Origin: Pachyseris speciosa
Lineage: Eukaryota; Cnidaria; Anthozoa; Scleractinia; Pachyseridae
Direction: 5' to 3'
Assembly: GCA_016490735.1 (NCBI GenBank)
Contig: JAEMWC010000049.1
Coordinates: forward strand, 1,117,501 to 1,181,500
Length of the DNA: 64,000 nt
The position numbers and the translations under genes are program-made. The notes beneath the pieces are model-generated. The model was not told where the DNA came from. It did not search any database and was given only the letters and a program-made list of their open reading frames with translations. Positions 34,701-44,967 of the stretch are shown piece after piece (positions within the stretch are counted from its first letter, which is position 1; the number at the start of each line of letters is the position of its first letter).

Positions 34701-37700
34701 ACATTTTTCTAAAACACAACGGATTTCACGAATTTCACAGAAAAGCTTGATTTGATCAATTTCATACTTCTCTTTTTATCTGTAAATATCTTCTAAGTAA
34801 GATGGGGAAGTTGACTGGTAAATGTGTGTATATGTGTTTGTGTAACTTTTTTCTAAAACACGGCGGATTCTACGTATTTCACGGAATAGCTTGATTTGAT
34901 CAGTGTCATACATCTTTTCTTATATCATATGTAAGTGTTTTCTTTTGAGAACACACATAACAGTGTTTTCTGTTTGAAAGAGAAGTCAAAACAAGATGAA
35001 CGAGTTTTATTTCGCGAAGCTGTGGTGATATCCATTCAATTAATACTCTTGCCATGTGCAGAAACTGGATCGGTTTTTAGCTACGCTTTTGTGCAAAAAT
35101 CCGTCGCGAGCATGTGATCTGTACTTATGAGGGAACAGGAAGTTTGGGAAACGATCGTCTCCTTCTTCTTCTTATGATTATGATTGTGATTATGATTATG
35201 ATTATTATAATCTATAAAACTGACAAATTTAATTACACACGAATTTCATGTCGTAGCTCAATCTCTAGTTTAGTCATGTCGATTTTGTTCTCGATACCCC
35301 AGATGCAGACCACATTCCTGATTCAAGGTACCTACATGAGACTGGAATTTTCAAGCTTCACTGTGCCAGCTGCATCCCTGTTACTTTTTGACATTGTCGC
35401 TGTTCTTGCACTCATCCCCATAATGGAGCACATTGTTTATCCTCTTCTTCAATACTGCGGCATCAATTTCACTCCTCTCCGCAGGATTGGTGTTGGTATG
35501 CTGGTAGCTGCAGCATCTATGGTGGTGGCCGGCCTGGTTGAAATCAAGCGAAGGGATACATTGAAACAACGCCATGTTCACGATCAGGAGGTTAATGGCC
35601 AGAATCTAAGTGCTGCAGATCTAAATATCTTTTGGCAAATCCCACAGTTTTTGTTGATTGGATCCAGTGAAGTGCTCTGTAGTATCACAGGTACAAAACA
35701 AACAAACAAACAAACAAACAAACAAACAAACAAACACTATTGTATGTTTTTAATTGTATGATTGTAATTATCCTTCCCTGTAATACCTCAATTGATCCAT
35801 TGTGCAGAATGGCAATTTGTTCTTTTAAATACAGTTTAAGGTGCAAATAGTTACGTCATGCAACTAAGAAAAGCAAAAGAAAGTATTAATTAATAATAGA
35901 ACTTTCGAAAACATTGCGGCAAAAATTCTAAGCAAAAAGGCGGTTCAAGTAGGGATAAAAGAGAAGTTTTTTTCTATTTTTCAATATATTTTGCTCTACT
36001 TTAACGTATCGAGCACTGTACTACGGAATAAACGAAACATCCTAACCTTATCCATCCCAAATAATCATAAATTATTCATTAATTGAATAAATGTTTGAAA
36101 GAAAATTTGCCTTGAGCGGGACTTGAACCCACGTTCCCCAGTATACTAGTCGGGTGTGATGACCACTACACCATCAGGACAACCATAGTAGCAACACGGC
36201 AATCGAGGATGTGATTTACGTGATCGAAGACGTGGTATCCCGGGAAATTTTACTTTCAAGGTGACAGGGCAGGGGAAGCCTATAACTCCATTTGAAACCC
36301 AACTAAGGATCAATTACTGATACACGACCGAAGTCAACTTTGCGGATGACAAAGGAGGATCCAATTACGGATACCGGCTTATTTCAATTAATTAAATGAT
36401 GTATATGAAGGAAACCCTAACCCTATACACCCCAAATAATCATATTTTAATTGAATAAATGTTTTAAAGAAAATCCGTAGAATCCGTAAAATCCGTGTTT
36501 GAAAAGGCATCCGCTAAGTTGACTTCGGTCGTGTATCAGTAAATGATCCTTAGTTGGGTTTCAAATAGAGTTATAGGCTTCCCCTGCCCTGTCACCTTGA
36601 AAGTAAAATTTCCCGGGATACCACGTCTTCGATCACGTAAATCACGGGCCAGCAAAGGTACCACGACGCCAGGAGGATCTCGGAAGATTCACAGTCCAAG
36701 CCTCAATGTGTAGTATAAAAAGTTAAGAGAAAAAATCGAAGACGAACAATTTCTGGAATTAAAAAAGGTATAAAAACTAAAAATAAAACTAAAAATAAAA
36801 GCGTTTCGGGCTTCATCAGTTACCTTCCACAGGTAACTGATGAAGATTGAAACGTTTTTATTAAATTTTTAGTTTTTATTAAATTTTGAGGTTAGTAATC
36901 CAAAGATAAATGAGGCAGTAAGTTGTTGTTATTTCCCTGCTCATCCTATACAATTCTTTCATATTTGGGGGTAAATTTACTGTGACTCGCTGATCAATTT
37001 GGGTGTAGTGACGCGATCCTTACTGCAGAATATGTTTGATTCTCCTCAGAGCTTGCTATTTAAAGGTCCTTCCAACTCGGCTGAATGTCGGGGTTGGTTC
37101 AGTGGCCTAGTGGTAAGGCTTCTGACCGGTTGTTCGATTCCCGGCTGAACACATTTTTACTCATTACTCGGGCTTCGTAGAGCGCCCGAGGTTAAAATTA
37201 TCGTCTGTTCTTCTTTTCGTTCTTCGTCATCGAGTTTCATCCACAAAGCTCACTTCCGGCGTTTCTGCACAAGCGCTAACTAACTAAATCAGATAACAAC
37301 TCACAACAGCAAGAATGATGCCTGTTGTCACGTATCGGAAACGTCGATTCACCTTGTGTCTTTGAAGTCTGAACACCCCTGAGACTTTGAGAGGTAGTTT
37401 ATTTACTATTTTTTCACAATATCTCAATTTCTGGACATTAGTTTTTGAATGATAAGCGATTAGTTTTTACTTGCGTGACTTGAAACTGATCTAAGAAACG
37501 TTCCTTTCTTATGTTTCAAATGACCCTGGATTGACGTATTTGTAAACAGTTTCACCGTGCTAATTATTTTTCCCCTCAAATTTCGCCGAGACTCCATTAA
37601 TGTTTATGCGAAAAAATCCTGCATCGTTCGATAAGCGTTTCCTTTCTCAAACAAATATCCATCGAAGCGAAAACAAGTGTGCTTAGTTTTTTTTGGAATG

Positions 37701-38750
37701 AATACACTATTTTTATGCAATTATAATATGATATATCTCTGTGGTCTAGAGGTCATTGTTCCTGCCTCTGATAACAGATAACTTCTACTTGAGGCACATA
37801 CCGCGGGATTTTTTTTTTCGTTTCTCTTTTACTTCTTCTTTTGAAATATTTTTTACAAGTGTTATAATTATTGTTCTTAATGGTTGAGCTGTAAAGCAAT
37901 TTTGTAGTTCTAGAGGGAGATATGCTGATAGGGGTCTTAAGAAGTAGACTCCAACACAAGCTTTAGTGCAATGCCTCCGATGTAAGAAAGACAGACTTTT
38001 CTCTATTCTTTTGTTTAGCGCTAAATTAGGGATACAATACTGGTTTTTGCAAGCCCGAGTTTAGGCTAATTGTAGCTTCTTGTTTTCTTTGTTGTTTCGA
38101 TTTCTGTTCGCATCGTACACTACCATTTAATATTTGTAAGAAATCACTATGAATCGCCTTCTGAAGGGAAAACAACACTCTGTGACTCACTCTCAATGTG
38201 CGCGCAGCGCGCGTTGGGCTTGCTACAATTTAGTCCGGGAAATTATTGGCGTTGGCTTATCACCCAATGTTTGACATCACTATAAGCGGGGGATTCTCAT
38301 TAGCCTTACGATTGAGTTAATATTAATTGCTAATGTCTCTGCTTATACGGGTAATTAGTGGCCTCATGTGGTTTGTTGACATCTCTTTCAGGGCTGGCGT
38401 TCGCCTATTCTCAAGCCCCTAAACACATGAAAGGTGTAGTGATGGGATGTTTTTTGATCACCACTGGCTTGGGAAGCTACGTCACTAGTCTTCTTGTTGT
38501 TATAGTTAGATCAGCTAGCAACAGTGTTTGGTATCCGAGCAAGAATCCTAATAAGGGAAACTTGGAAAACTTTTTTTTCTTATTAGCTGGACTAATGATG
38601 GTCACTTTTTTCGTTTTTCTCTTCATTGCTCCCTCGTATAAATATAAGACCCCAACAACACCAAAGAGAGAAACAGATAACAATGGCTGCTGGGTGGACA
38701 CACCCCAAATTACACCATTACGTATACCCGACCTTGCTATTTTGAATTAA
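20090..38750 (+). CDS. SLC15A4: SLC15A4-like transporter, copy B (4 exons, altered C-terminus)
   Basis: Exons 20090-20375, 21953-22614, 35303-35690 and 38392-38750 keep the same phases as copy A and give 1695 nt (564 aa). The ERSALI sorting-type motif, TEFCER, GGWLADTYMGR, GTGGIK and NLGS motifs are intact, and every splice site is consensus. Intron 2 has grown to 12.7 kb and intron 3 to 2.7 kb through transposon insertions. The C-terminus differs from copy A: a deletion of about 140 bp removed copy A's stop position, so the frame reads on into what is 3' non-coding sequence in A and ends TPLRIPDLAILN. The frame is otherwise undamaged, so a functional product is likely; whether introns this element-rich are spliced efficiently is unknown. 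Confidence 0.87.
21186..21556. mobile_element. CCCCGGGG/GTACTCCC-type element in copy B intron 1
   Basis: Flanked by GTTTTAACC (21177-21185) and GTTTGAACC (21557-21565). Copies A (near 2471) and C (near 53087) show the empty site inside the old SINE. The interior repeats GGTCTGAAATAGGGTA. Confidence 0.85.
21953..22614 (+). CDS. SLC15A4: SLC15A4-like copy B, exon 2
   Basis: 662 nt with no frame damage and only a few substitutions against A and C. The donor GTAAAG is followed within about 15 bp by a SINE insertion. Confidence 0.88.
22630..22955 (-). mobile_element. tRNA-headed SINE with inverted ends, copy B
   Basis: Flanked by a perfect 13-bp duplication AAAGTACAATTAA (22617-22629, 22956-22968). 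It contains a minus-strand tRNA-like region (B-box complement GGGGTTTGAACCCGTG, then GCTCTAACCAACTGAGGTA). ATGAAGAATGATCCTCGCAG at the left recurs inverted at about 22892-22911. The same insertion is in copy C. Confidence 0.8.
23384..23603 (+). mobile_element. SINE with (GTAT)n tail, unit B only
   Basis: Inserted where unit C reads GGGACGATTGTTCC. The body has a GTAGTGGTCTATC start, the core GCACTGTAAACTATACC and AAAAGCCCCGACGGGGAGAG, and ends in ATGTATGTATGTA. Confidence 0.65.
23662..23905. promoter_or_regulatory. Array of GGAACA/TGTTCC dyads upstream of the recombinase, unit B
   Basis: Six inverted-repeat sites: 23662-23675, 23691-23705, 23724-23738, 23754-23767 (perfect palindrome GGAACACGTGTTCC), 23818-23831 and 23891-23905, plus lone half sites between. 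Spacers are 2-5 bp. Possible protein-binding or recombinase sites; function inferred only. Confidence 0.5.
23900..24998 (+). pseudogene. Tyrosine recombinase-Myb/SANT protein remnant, unit B
   Basis: The first part, 23930-24177, encodes the box I region (KGSRPMTYQ, FKTAGKYGFDSLILT). About 180 bp coding for the middle are deleted, and a retroelement tail occupies 24178-24440. The second part, 24440-24998, begins GKYIHPTRYRQIVE, but a 2-bp loss before the second His codon (GAAACAGCTC where unit C has GAAACACAGCTC) breaks the frame. The C-terminal Myb-like part (GIGQWFAILRD...GRMADSLKKRAELKF) is intact and keeps the Trp that unit C lost. Confidence 0.7.
25229..25330 (+). repeat. Interstitial telomere-type (TTAGGG)n tract, unit B
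   Basis: About 100 bp of TTAGGG with degenerate units (TTAGG, TTGGGG, TAAGGC), starting about 230 bp after the recombinase stop. Confidence 0.9.
25331..26530. other. Unrecognised block shared by units B and C
   Basis: Matches 56891-58240. The open frames at 25664-25975 and 57225-57620 overlap but do not share a conserved start or convincing composition, so I do not call a gene. Confidence 0.35.
26537..27686 (-). pseudogene. C-terminal part of a P-loop (SF3-like) element protein, unit B
   Basis: Minus-strand remnant of the protein seen more fully at 58255-60000. It shows the acidic/Ser-rich stretch (DSAEEAVVDSESSSDVLE), the region LRYRHLEHMLKDKERKRDKEE, and the tail LLRTERGLYECFQNLARGRDPYMR. 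The N-terminal and ATPase parts are missing because another repeat begins at 27685. Confidence 0.6.
27685..31553 (-). mobile_element. Repeat 'X', interrupted by a foldback element, unit B
   Basis: The two halves 27685-28033 and 31193-31553 together match, in reverse, the uninterrupted copy at 37379-38082 (GGCTACAATTAGCCTAAACTC... and ...AAACTACCTSTCAAAG). About 0.7 kb without the insert, non-coding, class unknown. Its arrival replaced about 1.8 kb that unit C retains. Confidence 0.7.
28034..31192. mobile_element. 3.16-kb foldback element with ~1085-bp terminal inverted repeats
   Basis: Left arm 28034-29118 and right arm 30109-31192 are reverse complements with only scattered mismatches. The ends are AACAGAGGGGCATTTTGTC. 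It is flanked by a perfect 9-bp duplication CCACAGAGG (28025-28033, 31193-31201). The 990-bp AT-rich spacer 29119-30108 has no recognisable coding sequence. Long arms and a 9-bp duplication suggest a Mutator-like (MULE) or foldback class; no transposase is present, so mobility would need one in trans. Arm identity indicates recent insertion or gene conversion between the arms. Confidence 0.88.
31560..31960 (+). other. Block shared with unit C
   Basis: From 31634 it matches 61027-61360 closely (TCTAAACGTCTGCAAACTG...). It marks where units B and C become collinear again after the X/foldback replacement. No gene seen. Confidence 0.45.
31972..32318. mobile_element. MITE rich in AACATTGTTG motifs, unit B
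   Basis: The ends (G)GTACACGTTCAAACATT and ATAACGTGTAGCC are inverted. The interior has many AACAATGTTG palindromes. Orthologous to 61366-61725. Confidence 0.65.
32319..33546. mobile_element. 1.23-kb element with CATGGCAAGAAATGAGGGAC terminal repeats, unit B only
   Basis: 20-bp perfect inverted ends (32319-32338, 33527-33546). Absent from unit C, which reads straight from GTGTAGCT to GGGGTTTAGTCTC. It contains an internal tandem duplication. No transposase recognised; target duplication unclear. Confidence 0.75.
32468..32885. repeat. Two ~208-bp tandem copies inside the 1.23-kb element
   Basis: The block from GATCCTGTTTATTGACATCG to AACGAATTCCCTGGTTTCAAT occurs twice (starting about 32478 and 32684) with about 95% identity by eye. 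Confidence 0.8.
33590..34930 (+). repeat. Tandem array of exon-like modules, unit B
   Basis: Five diverged units (start motif TTTCCGTGAAATCCGCGATATCCGG at about 33739, 33848, 34050, 34332, 34606). Each holds a pyrimidine tract plus AG, then a module coding ALNLQFDGE, optionally continuing VDGRIS, and then GT. Modules: 33797-33823, 33896-33940, 34103-34147, 34385-34429, 34657-34683. Upstream, ATGGTTATGCC...GTAGAG|GTAAGT near 33601-33630 resembles a first exon. It may be a decayed micro-exon gene or just a minisatellite. Confidence 0.5.
34930..35302 (+). other. End of copy B intron 2
   Basis: Contains an (ATGATT)n-like simple repeat at 35174-35210 and the short pyrimidine tract before exon 3. 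The last part (AATTACACACGAATTTCATG) is shared by all three copies. Confidence 0.5.
35303..35690 (+). CDS. SLC15A4: SLC15A4-like copy B, exon 3
   Basis: 388 nt with the same acceptor ATACCCCAG as copy A. The donor GTACAA runs straight into an expanded AAAC repeat. Confidence 0.87.
35693..35736 (+). repeat. (AAAC)n microsatellite at the exon 3 donor of copy B
   Basis: About ten AAAC units right after GTAC; copies A (10713-10729) and C (63830-63847) have four or five. Confidence 0.9.
36110..36190 (-). mobile_element. tRNA-like sequence (SINE head) in copy B intron 3
   Basis: The minus strand reads GATGGTGTAGTGGTCATC (A box) and GTGGGTTCAAGTCCCGC (B box) with tRNA-like spacing. It lies in a repeat with CCGCTAAGTTGACTTCGG-type inverted sequence, so a SINE or MITE origin is likelier than a working tRNA. 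Confidence 0.5.
36212..36648. repeat. Inverted repeat with ~130-bp arms
   Basis: 36212-36340 (GATTTACGTGATCGAAGACG...GACCGAAGTCAACTT) is the reverse complement of about 36520-36648, around a loop of about 180 bp. Probably a MITE end pair or a local inversion-duplication. Confidence 0.8.
36765..36880. repeat. Hairpin with ~45-bp arms
   Basis: GCTTCATCAGTTACCTTCCACAGGTAACTGATGAAG forms the tip (two 16-base arms and a 4-base loop). The flanking AAAACTAAAAAT / ATTTTTAGTTTT extend the pairing. Confidence 0.8.
37093..37152 (+). mobile_element. Truncated tRNA-like SINE head
   Basis: GTGGCCTAGTGGTAAGGC (A box) is joined almost directly to GGTTGTTCGATTCCCGG (B box), and TTCAG/CTGAA ends pair. The anticodon arm is largely missing. 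Confidence 0.5.
37379..38082 (+). mobile_element. Repeat 'X', uninterrupted copy in copy B intron 3
   Basis: Reverse-oriented match to both halves at 27685-28033 and 31193-31553. It shows the undisturbed site ATCTCTGTGGTCTAGAGG where the foldback landed in the other copy. Confidence 0.7.
38392..38750 (+). CDS. SLC15A4: SLC15A4-like copy B, exon 4 with replaced tail
   Basis: Matches copy A up to WVDTPQ. It then joins sequence that lies about 150 bp downstream of the equivalent point in copy A (ATACCCGACCTTGC), which adds a new 12-residue tail before TAA. Confidence 0.85.
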
Positions 38751-39190
38751 TGGCTTATTACTTGAATTCGCAGAAAGGAAACATAATCCCCCGGCTAAAA
38801 AATAATGAAAAGTAGTATTATCAGTGACAATTAACTTTCGCTAAGTGATTAGTATAAATCTACTAGCGTTCTATCACGAATGCCGTTCTTTGACTGGCTA
38901 CGCTACTCGCTATCTATTCTGTAATAGATATTGAGCAGCAGTTGTGAACAAAATTAATGGCGGCCGCTTCTTCGCATTTTCGAAGTGTCTGCGAGGAGGA
39001 TTTAGATAATTTACTTGTTTGGTTTTGAACGACGGGTGTATTTATACTGAAACAATTAGATTATTCGCTCTCGATCTAGCTCGAACTCATAATCTAACTC
39101 TTAAATACAATATCGTTATTATTAATTAGCCTGGGGAACGCAAATATGTTTTAGATTTTATCTATTCATGTCTTGTAGCTATAGTACTCT
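38751..39190 (+). other. 3' flank of copy B
   Basis: Matches 11470-11840 downstream of copy A, then lacks A's tandem repeats. No gene seen. Confidence 0.45.
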
Positions 39191-39194
39191 GTTC

Positions 39195-40185
39195 ATGTTT
39201 CACTTGAAAGGAAATCACAGCATTTAATGCATCGTTTAATACAAAAATACGCCATCCTAAGAGAGAGTAATTTTAAAGTTAAAAGGCTTTTCTGATTTTT
39301 AAAACTTTTAATATTATTGTTAATATCTTTGTACATAGATTCTCCTTTTTACTCATATACAGGCTTTTTATCTTAATTGCTGTAATTTTTATTCAATATT
39401 TTTGTTTTTAGAGGGCCACAAGGGAGAATACTTTCATAGTAATAGGTGTTACCCTCTTTAAATAAAGGTTATTGATTGATTGTGTCTCGTGCTCGAAATC
39501 TCAAGCCGAATACCAATATACCATCCACGTGGAACCTTTGGAGATTGCCGAACACCACAAATACCTCTGTGTAACTCTGTCCAGTGATATATTAAACTGG
39601 AACAAAAATATTGCTGGTACTATAGGCAAGGCCAATAGATCTCTTGGCTTCATAAGAGGAAACGTACATAAGTGCCAAGATAAGTAAAAGAGCAAGCCTA
39701 CTTCAGTTTGCTATAGTTAGACCGCAGCTTGAATACGGATGCTGAGCATAGGACCCTCATAATCAGAAACAGATAAAGGGCATTGAAAGTGCGCAGAGAA
39801 GAGCGGCACTCTTTGTCAAAAATGGATATAGCACTACTCCTGGTACTGTCACAAAACGTTTGAATGATTTGAAATGGCCAACACTCGAAAAAAGAAGGAA
39901 AGTGGCACGACTTACAATGATGTTTAACGTGATTTCTGGTCAGTCGGCATAACAAATCCCATCCTACATCTTAGCTAAGAAGAGGCAGGATACCAGACAA
40001 TTCCATCCCAAGAAATTTATTGAAGTCAGTGCAAGGACAGACAAATACAAATCAAGAGAGGCTAAACACAGTTTTCTAGCGCGAACAATTAGGGACTAAA
40101 CCTTATTAGCAAACCATATTATTAAAGAACAAACAAAGAAGGCTTTTAAAAAGGCCGCCATGAACTATGTCTGAGTGACGCTGAA
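39195..40185 (+). mobile_element. CR1-like LINE fragment, unit B, split by a second LINE tail
   Basis: Orthologous to 12330-13090: 39480-39690 encodes HHKYLCVTLSSD and ANRSLGFIRGN, then broken frames (FNDLKWPTLEKRRK) run to about 40175. An insert at about 39260-39481 ends in AAATAAAGGTTATTGATTGATTG, typical of a CR1 3' end. Far more frame damage than in unit A. Confidence 0.7.
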
Positions 40186-41650
40186 CCCCGCCGCACACTT
40201 GCACTCACTTGCACCTAGTTTTACAGTTAAACGCAGCACCTGTACATCTGCACATCTGCAGTGATGGGCTGTGCCCTTTGCGGATTACTCAATTAGAATT
40301 AGAATTAGAATTTTATTATTAGATTTGTTGAAACATAAATTAACCACGCAGTGGTAGCTTTCTGTTTCAAAGTTGCAAAAATATCCAGGTTTGAAGTTAA
40401 AGAGAACACCACATATTCCTCTTCAATAAATAAGTAAGCTGTTTAAAACCAATTTAAAAAAGACACTATTTATCTCAGATGAAAAGGGAACACTAGGGAT
40501 CTCTAACTGTCTTCCATTTCTTTCACAGTTTGTCCTTCTTCTTGTCCTTCTAAAGATTATTGTACGTTTTAAGTAGGACAGTATCCCCGATTGGTAAGCC
40601 TATTATGAGCTAGCTAGAAGATTGACACTGAAATAAAGTTATTATTATTGCGGAGGTAATGTTAGCCTTATCGTTATATAACAGTTGAGGTAGACAACCG
40701 CTTCATTGTGGTAGATGTCTTCGTGATGCCAGTGGTGAACTATTCGACATGCTGATCAAGAACTTTGCACGCTGCTAAAGATGACAAAATGCGTTCTTTT
40801 TGCCTTAATCACGTTGAGCGTTGTTGAATAGGATACTGAACGCGGCTCTAACAGTCGGCCCCTTTTAATTTTCCAAATTTATTGAACAGCAGTCGAAGCA
40901 TTTGCTGATGCGAAAATGTTGACCTGTGTATCACTGGCTTAGGTACGTGCCTGGCTGAACTAGATTCATTCTCATTGTAGTAACGACCGTTTATCACAAA
41001 AATTAAAATATGGGAGCACATCACTTGTAAGAATTATATAGTAACGCAATAAAAAAAAATGAGAAAAGAATGTATTGTTCTTTAGAGTTTCCGTTTTGAA
41101 TTAATCATAATGCATCATATATACGGCATACAATTCCTACAAAAATCAGCTAAGTCCTGAAAGGTGAAGTACTATTGGTAACACCTATTTTTTTTAAACA
41201 TGAGATTTGAATAGTTTTGTCTTAACACTGAACTTCAGTTAGTGTGTTCACTGGGGCGTTGGTCGACTAGATTTTAGTGATGTCTAAATACACCACAGCT
41301 GCACATGTTACCTCACCCCTCCCCACTCAACCAAAACAAAGAAAGAAAGAAAACAAAACAAAACAAAATAAAATAAAACCAAAACCAAAACAAGGCCACT
41401 GATAGCCAGATGGTGTGCGGGCGCAAAGTGTGTGTCATTAATTATGTATAACTTTAAACTGAAATTTTGAGGAAACATTGCTGCAGTAGGTAGTTGTAAA
41501 AGAAATTGTGATTTATAAAGAAAGTGCGTCATACATATGTTGTGGTTCAACTTTCTTATTTGTACTTGTGTACGGTAATGTATGATGATGGGTACAAAAA
41601 AAATGGAAAATAAAAATGGAAACAAGGATAAAAGTGAACCACAACACATG
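40186..41650. other. Intergenic, unit B
   Basis: A short (TTAGAA)n run near 40290, then from about 40610 the block shared with 14200-15250 in unit A. No gene seen. Confidence 0.45.
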
Positions 41651-41654
41651 CATA

Positions 41655-41870
41655 TGGTTTAGGGTTAGCTCAGTTGGAAAAACTTTTATCGCTTAGCGGA
41701 CATCTGTGAGTTTATCCCGGACCAAAATAAAATAATTGGTGAGATAATTGTGGCTGTGTGCTCACATCTTGCGTTAGTTTACATGATCGCGTCACTGGGC
41801 AGAGAGTAAAACCAACAGTCAAAGAAGAGTAAGACTGGCTGTTGGTCCAATGCACCTTATGGGAGCGGCC
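41655..41870 (+). mobile_element. Degenerate tRNA-headed SINE, unit B copy
   Basis: Orthologous to 15258-15470, with the same A-box-like GTTAGCTCAGTTGG and B-box-like GTGAGTTTATCCC. Confidence 0.5.
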
Positions 41871-43896
41871 CCCCCCCGCACCCCCTCTCTCTGTTACTTA
41901 CTCGATAGAGGCACGCTAGTGAATTCTGGCGATATTAATATTGCTACGCAGTGGCTTTCGAACCCTCCGTTTTCATTTATTTTTGCCGTTCACACGTAAG
42001 CGATAATGCAACCTTTCAGAAAATCTCCGTATTCGAGGCGTTTTGCGCCCGTCTACATGAAACCGGATAAAAAGAGTTTCCTTTTTCGTGTAAAGTGATC
42101 AAAGACGGATATTGCGGGTCAGGGCTTCCTCGATAGGGTGTATATTTCTTCTTTTTCATGGTCCTTGTAAATACGATAGGACGACTTGTTCACAATTCTT
42201 ACTCTTCAGGCGTTTTCCCTTTAGCCAAAATTTTCATTTTAAAGATTCTGGAAACTTTTTGCGTCAAATAGAAAAGATTGTTGCCACCTGGGGAAAGAAC
42301 CTCGTTTTCAGTTTCCACCCTCACAATCTCAATGGTTGATCAAAAAACTTTCATGATGGTCTGTGAAGATTACGGAAAGGAAACTGGAAACTGTGGCATA
42401 TGGAATAATGTCCGTTCCAACTAGTCGAGCTCCCCCTCCCCCGCCACCTTGTTCTTGGAAATGGCTATTTAATTTGCGGAAATCATTTCCATGAAATTTA
42501 ATCCGGACGGATAAAGCTTCTTCACTGAACGTATCCAAATCTCATTACTCAAACAGCCCCCACCCCCTCCACCACCACTCACCCAACCATTATACAGAGA
42601 AAGAATGAAAGGTTTGATTTCAAAACATTTGAAATTTCTAAAATTCGCGTGGCTAGTGATTCTTATACAACAACAACCATAACAAGCTTTATTTGGATTA
42701 CCGTAAAACAGTATTGCGAAAGCAGGCAACAAGAATTAAACTACACTAGTTTGACAACAGATTGTTTCGTAAATCAAAACCCGCGGAAATAAACTTAACA
42801 AACTTCATATTGATAATATTATCATCACAGTTCATTAATTCCACAATCAGCAAATGGTAACATCGTAATATTCGGTATTCTATTAACTATTTCATCATAA
42901 AAGGTATTTCTGATTGATGAATACTTTGAACACCGAAACAGAAAGTGGGTTTCATCTTCAATCTCATTTATAGCACAAAGACTGCAAAGTCTTTCACATC
43001 TAGGGATATTATCATACCGACCGGTTTCAATTTTAAGTTTATGATTACCAATTCTCAGTTTCACTAACGTTTTTCTGTTACAGTTTTTCCTGGTTATATC
43101 TAAATAAATTGAGGGTGCATAGTTGTTTTTGAAAGTGCTATAAAATTCTAATTTTTTTGAATGCTGAAAGGCGTGTTTCCAATGATCGATATATTTCTTT
43201 TTCATGACGTCCAAATGGCCCTTAATCATAGTGTTATCTAATTCGCTATGGTCAAAGTCAGGGAGACCATAATACTGATAAATGTTTATGAGATTGGAGT
43301 AAAAGCTACTTTTGCCATGAGAATGAAGATCAATTGACGTTAGAAGGGACTGTTAAACAATAGAGTCTTTGGCCTTATTTTGAAGATAAGTTACGTAATT
43401 AAGTATTCTTTTATTTATTTCAATAATCAAGGGAAATCGGCCAAGTTCAGCCCTGCACCCAATATTGGATGCTTTATTGCTTACTTCTAAGTAACGTTTG
43501 CAAAACTGTAGATGCGTTTTTTTCAATTGGTGAATTTTTCCAAGACTTAAAATCAGATTTAGTATAGACACCCCAGACTTCACTGTTATAGGTTAAGATT
43601 TGGGAAATCATTGTGTCAAAAATTTTACTGGCAAGAGACGGTTTCAAACTGCTAAAATCTATATGTCGACCTTAAGTGATCTGTGACATGGTAAAGTTTC
43701 CAGTCGAAGAAATGCGAGTCCCTAAGTACGTATAATTTTGGACAATATCAATGTTTTAATTTCCTATATGAAACTTATGGTCATCTTTCTGTGCTCGCCG
43801 TTGAAACACCATAACCTTGGTCTTTTTAGGATTGATATTTAACATCCACGATTTGCAATATGATGATAACGTACTGAGACAATTTTGCAAACCTAT

Positions 43897-44949
43897 TCAT
43901 GATCGTGATAGTATAATTAAATCATCTGCATATAGACGAGAATTTAATTTAGTTCCGTTTGGCAAAACAAAAGGATCTGATAGAGTATGTTCAAATGAGA
44001 ACGGTAAGTCGTTAATGTACAGATTACAGAGTAAAGGACTCAAAATACATCCTTGGCGAACACCTCTTGCGTACTGAAATGATCTTGTCTGGTTATTACC
44101 AATCTTTATGGAGCAAATAGAATTGGAGTATAGGCTTTTGATCAACTTATAAACGTTCCCGTCAACATTAATTTGCAACATCTTATAAAGGAGTCCATCG
44201 TGCCAGACCGAATCAAAAGCTTTCCTAAAATCTACGAAACAGGCATAGACTTTTTCGTGGTGGCAATTAACATACTTGTCTATTAATGTTCTTAATGTGA
44301 GAACGTGGTCTGCTGTTCGGTTTTTTGGTAAGAAACCGATTTGAGATTTGTGAAGTATGTTTAGCGAGTTGACATATTTGAGAAGTCTCTGGTTTAAAAT
44401 AGAACAGAACAGTTTCTTCAGACAACTGGAAACACAGATCCCGCGATAATTGGATGGATCACTTCCTTTGCCAGATTTAAATACTGGCGTAGTAAGACGA
44501 CCGCACCAAGTTTTGGGCATCACACCTAAATTTAGAATAGTGTTAAAAAGTTTCTGATAGGCGGGCATCATTTCGTTTTAGCTGGCTTTAATCATTTCGT
44601 TTTTGGAAAAAGGAGATTTCTTATTCTTCAATTTCTTCACTGCTGTGCGAATTTCAATTTCGGTAATAAGGGAGTCCAAAGGGAGTGATTGCATGCTGCT
44701 ATTTTCTTGTTCACGTACCTCTCTAACAATGTTCTGTTGATAAGAGTTAAGGGATTCATTTGAATGAAGTGACTGGAAATGAGACAGCCAACTTTCTTCT
44801 GAAACTTCTGGAATGTGTTTAAATTTCACAGAGTCGTCCATTGATTTTAAGCATTTCCAAAATTGTTTCTTATCGGAATTGATTACGGACTCCTCTCTGA
44901 GCTCCGAAATCTTTGTACGGTAGTACTCACTTCTCTTGTCGTTGAACAA
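43897..44949 (-). pseudogene. LINE ORF2 reverse transcriptase domain
   Basis: 44578-44949 is the linker and start (VKKLKNKKSPF). 43897-44571 has PVFKSGKGSDPSNYRGI, KSQIGFLPKNRTADHVL, VDFRKAFDSVWH, GVRQGCILSPLLCNLYIND and the catalytic YADD (SRLYADDLIIL). A stop separates the two parts. Confidence 0.88.
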
Positions 44950-44967
44950 TTTCTTGTATTGTTTTAA

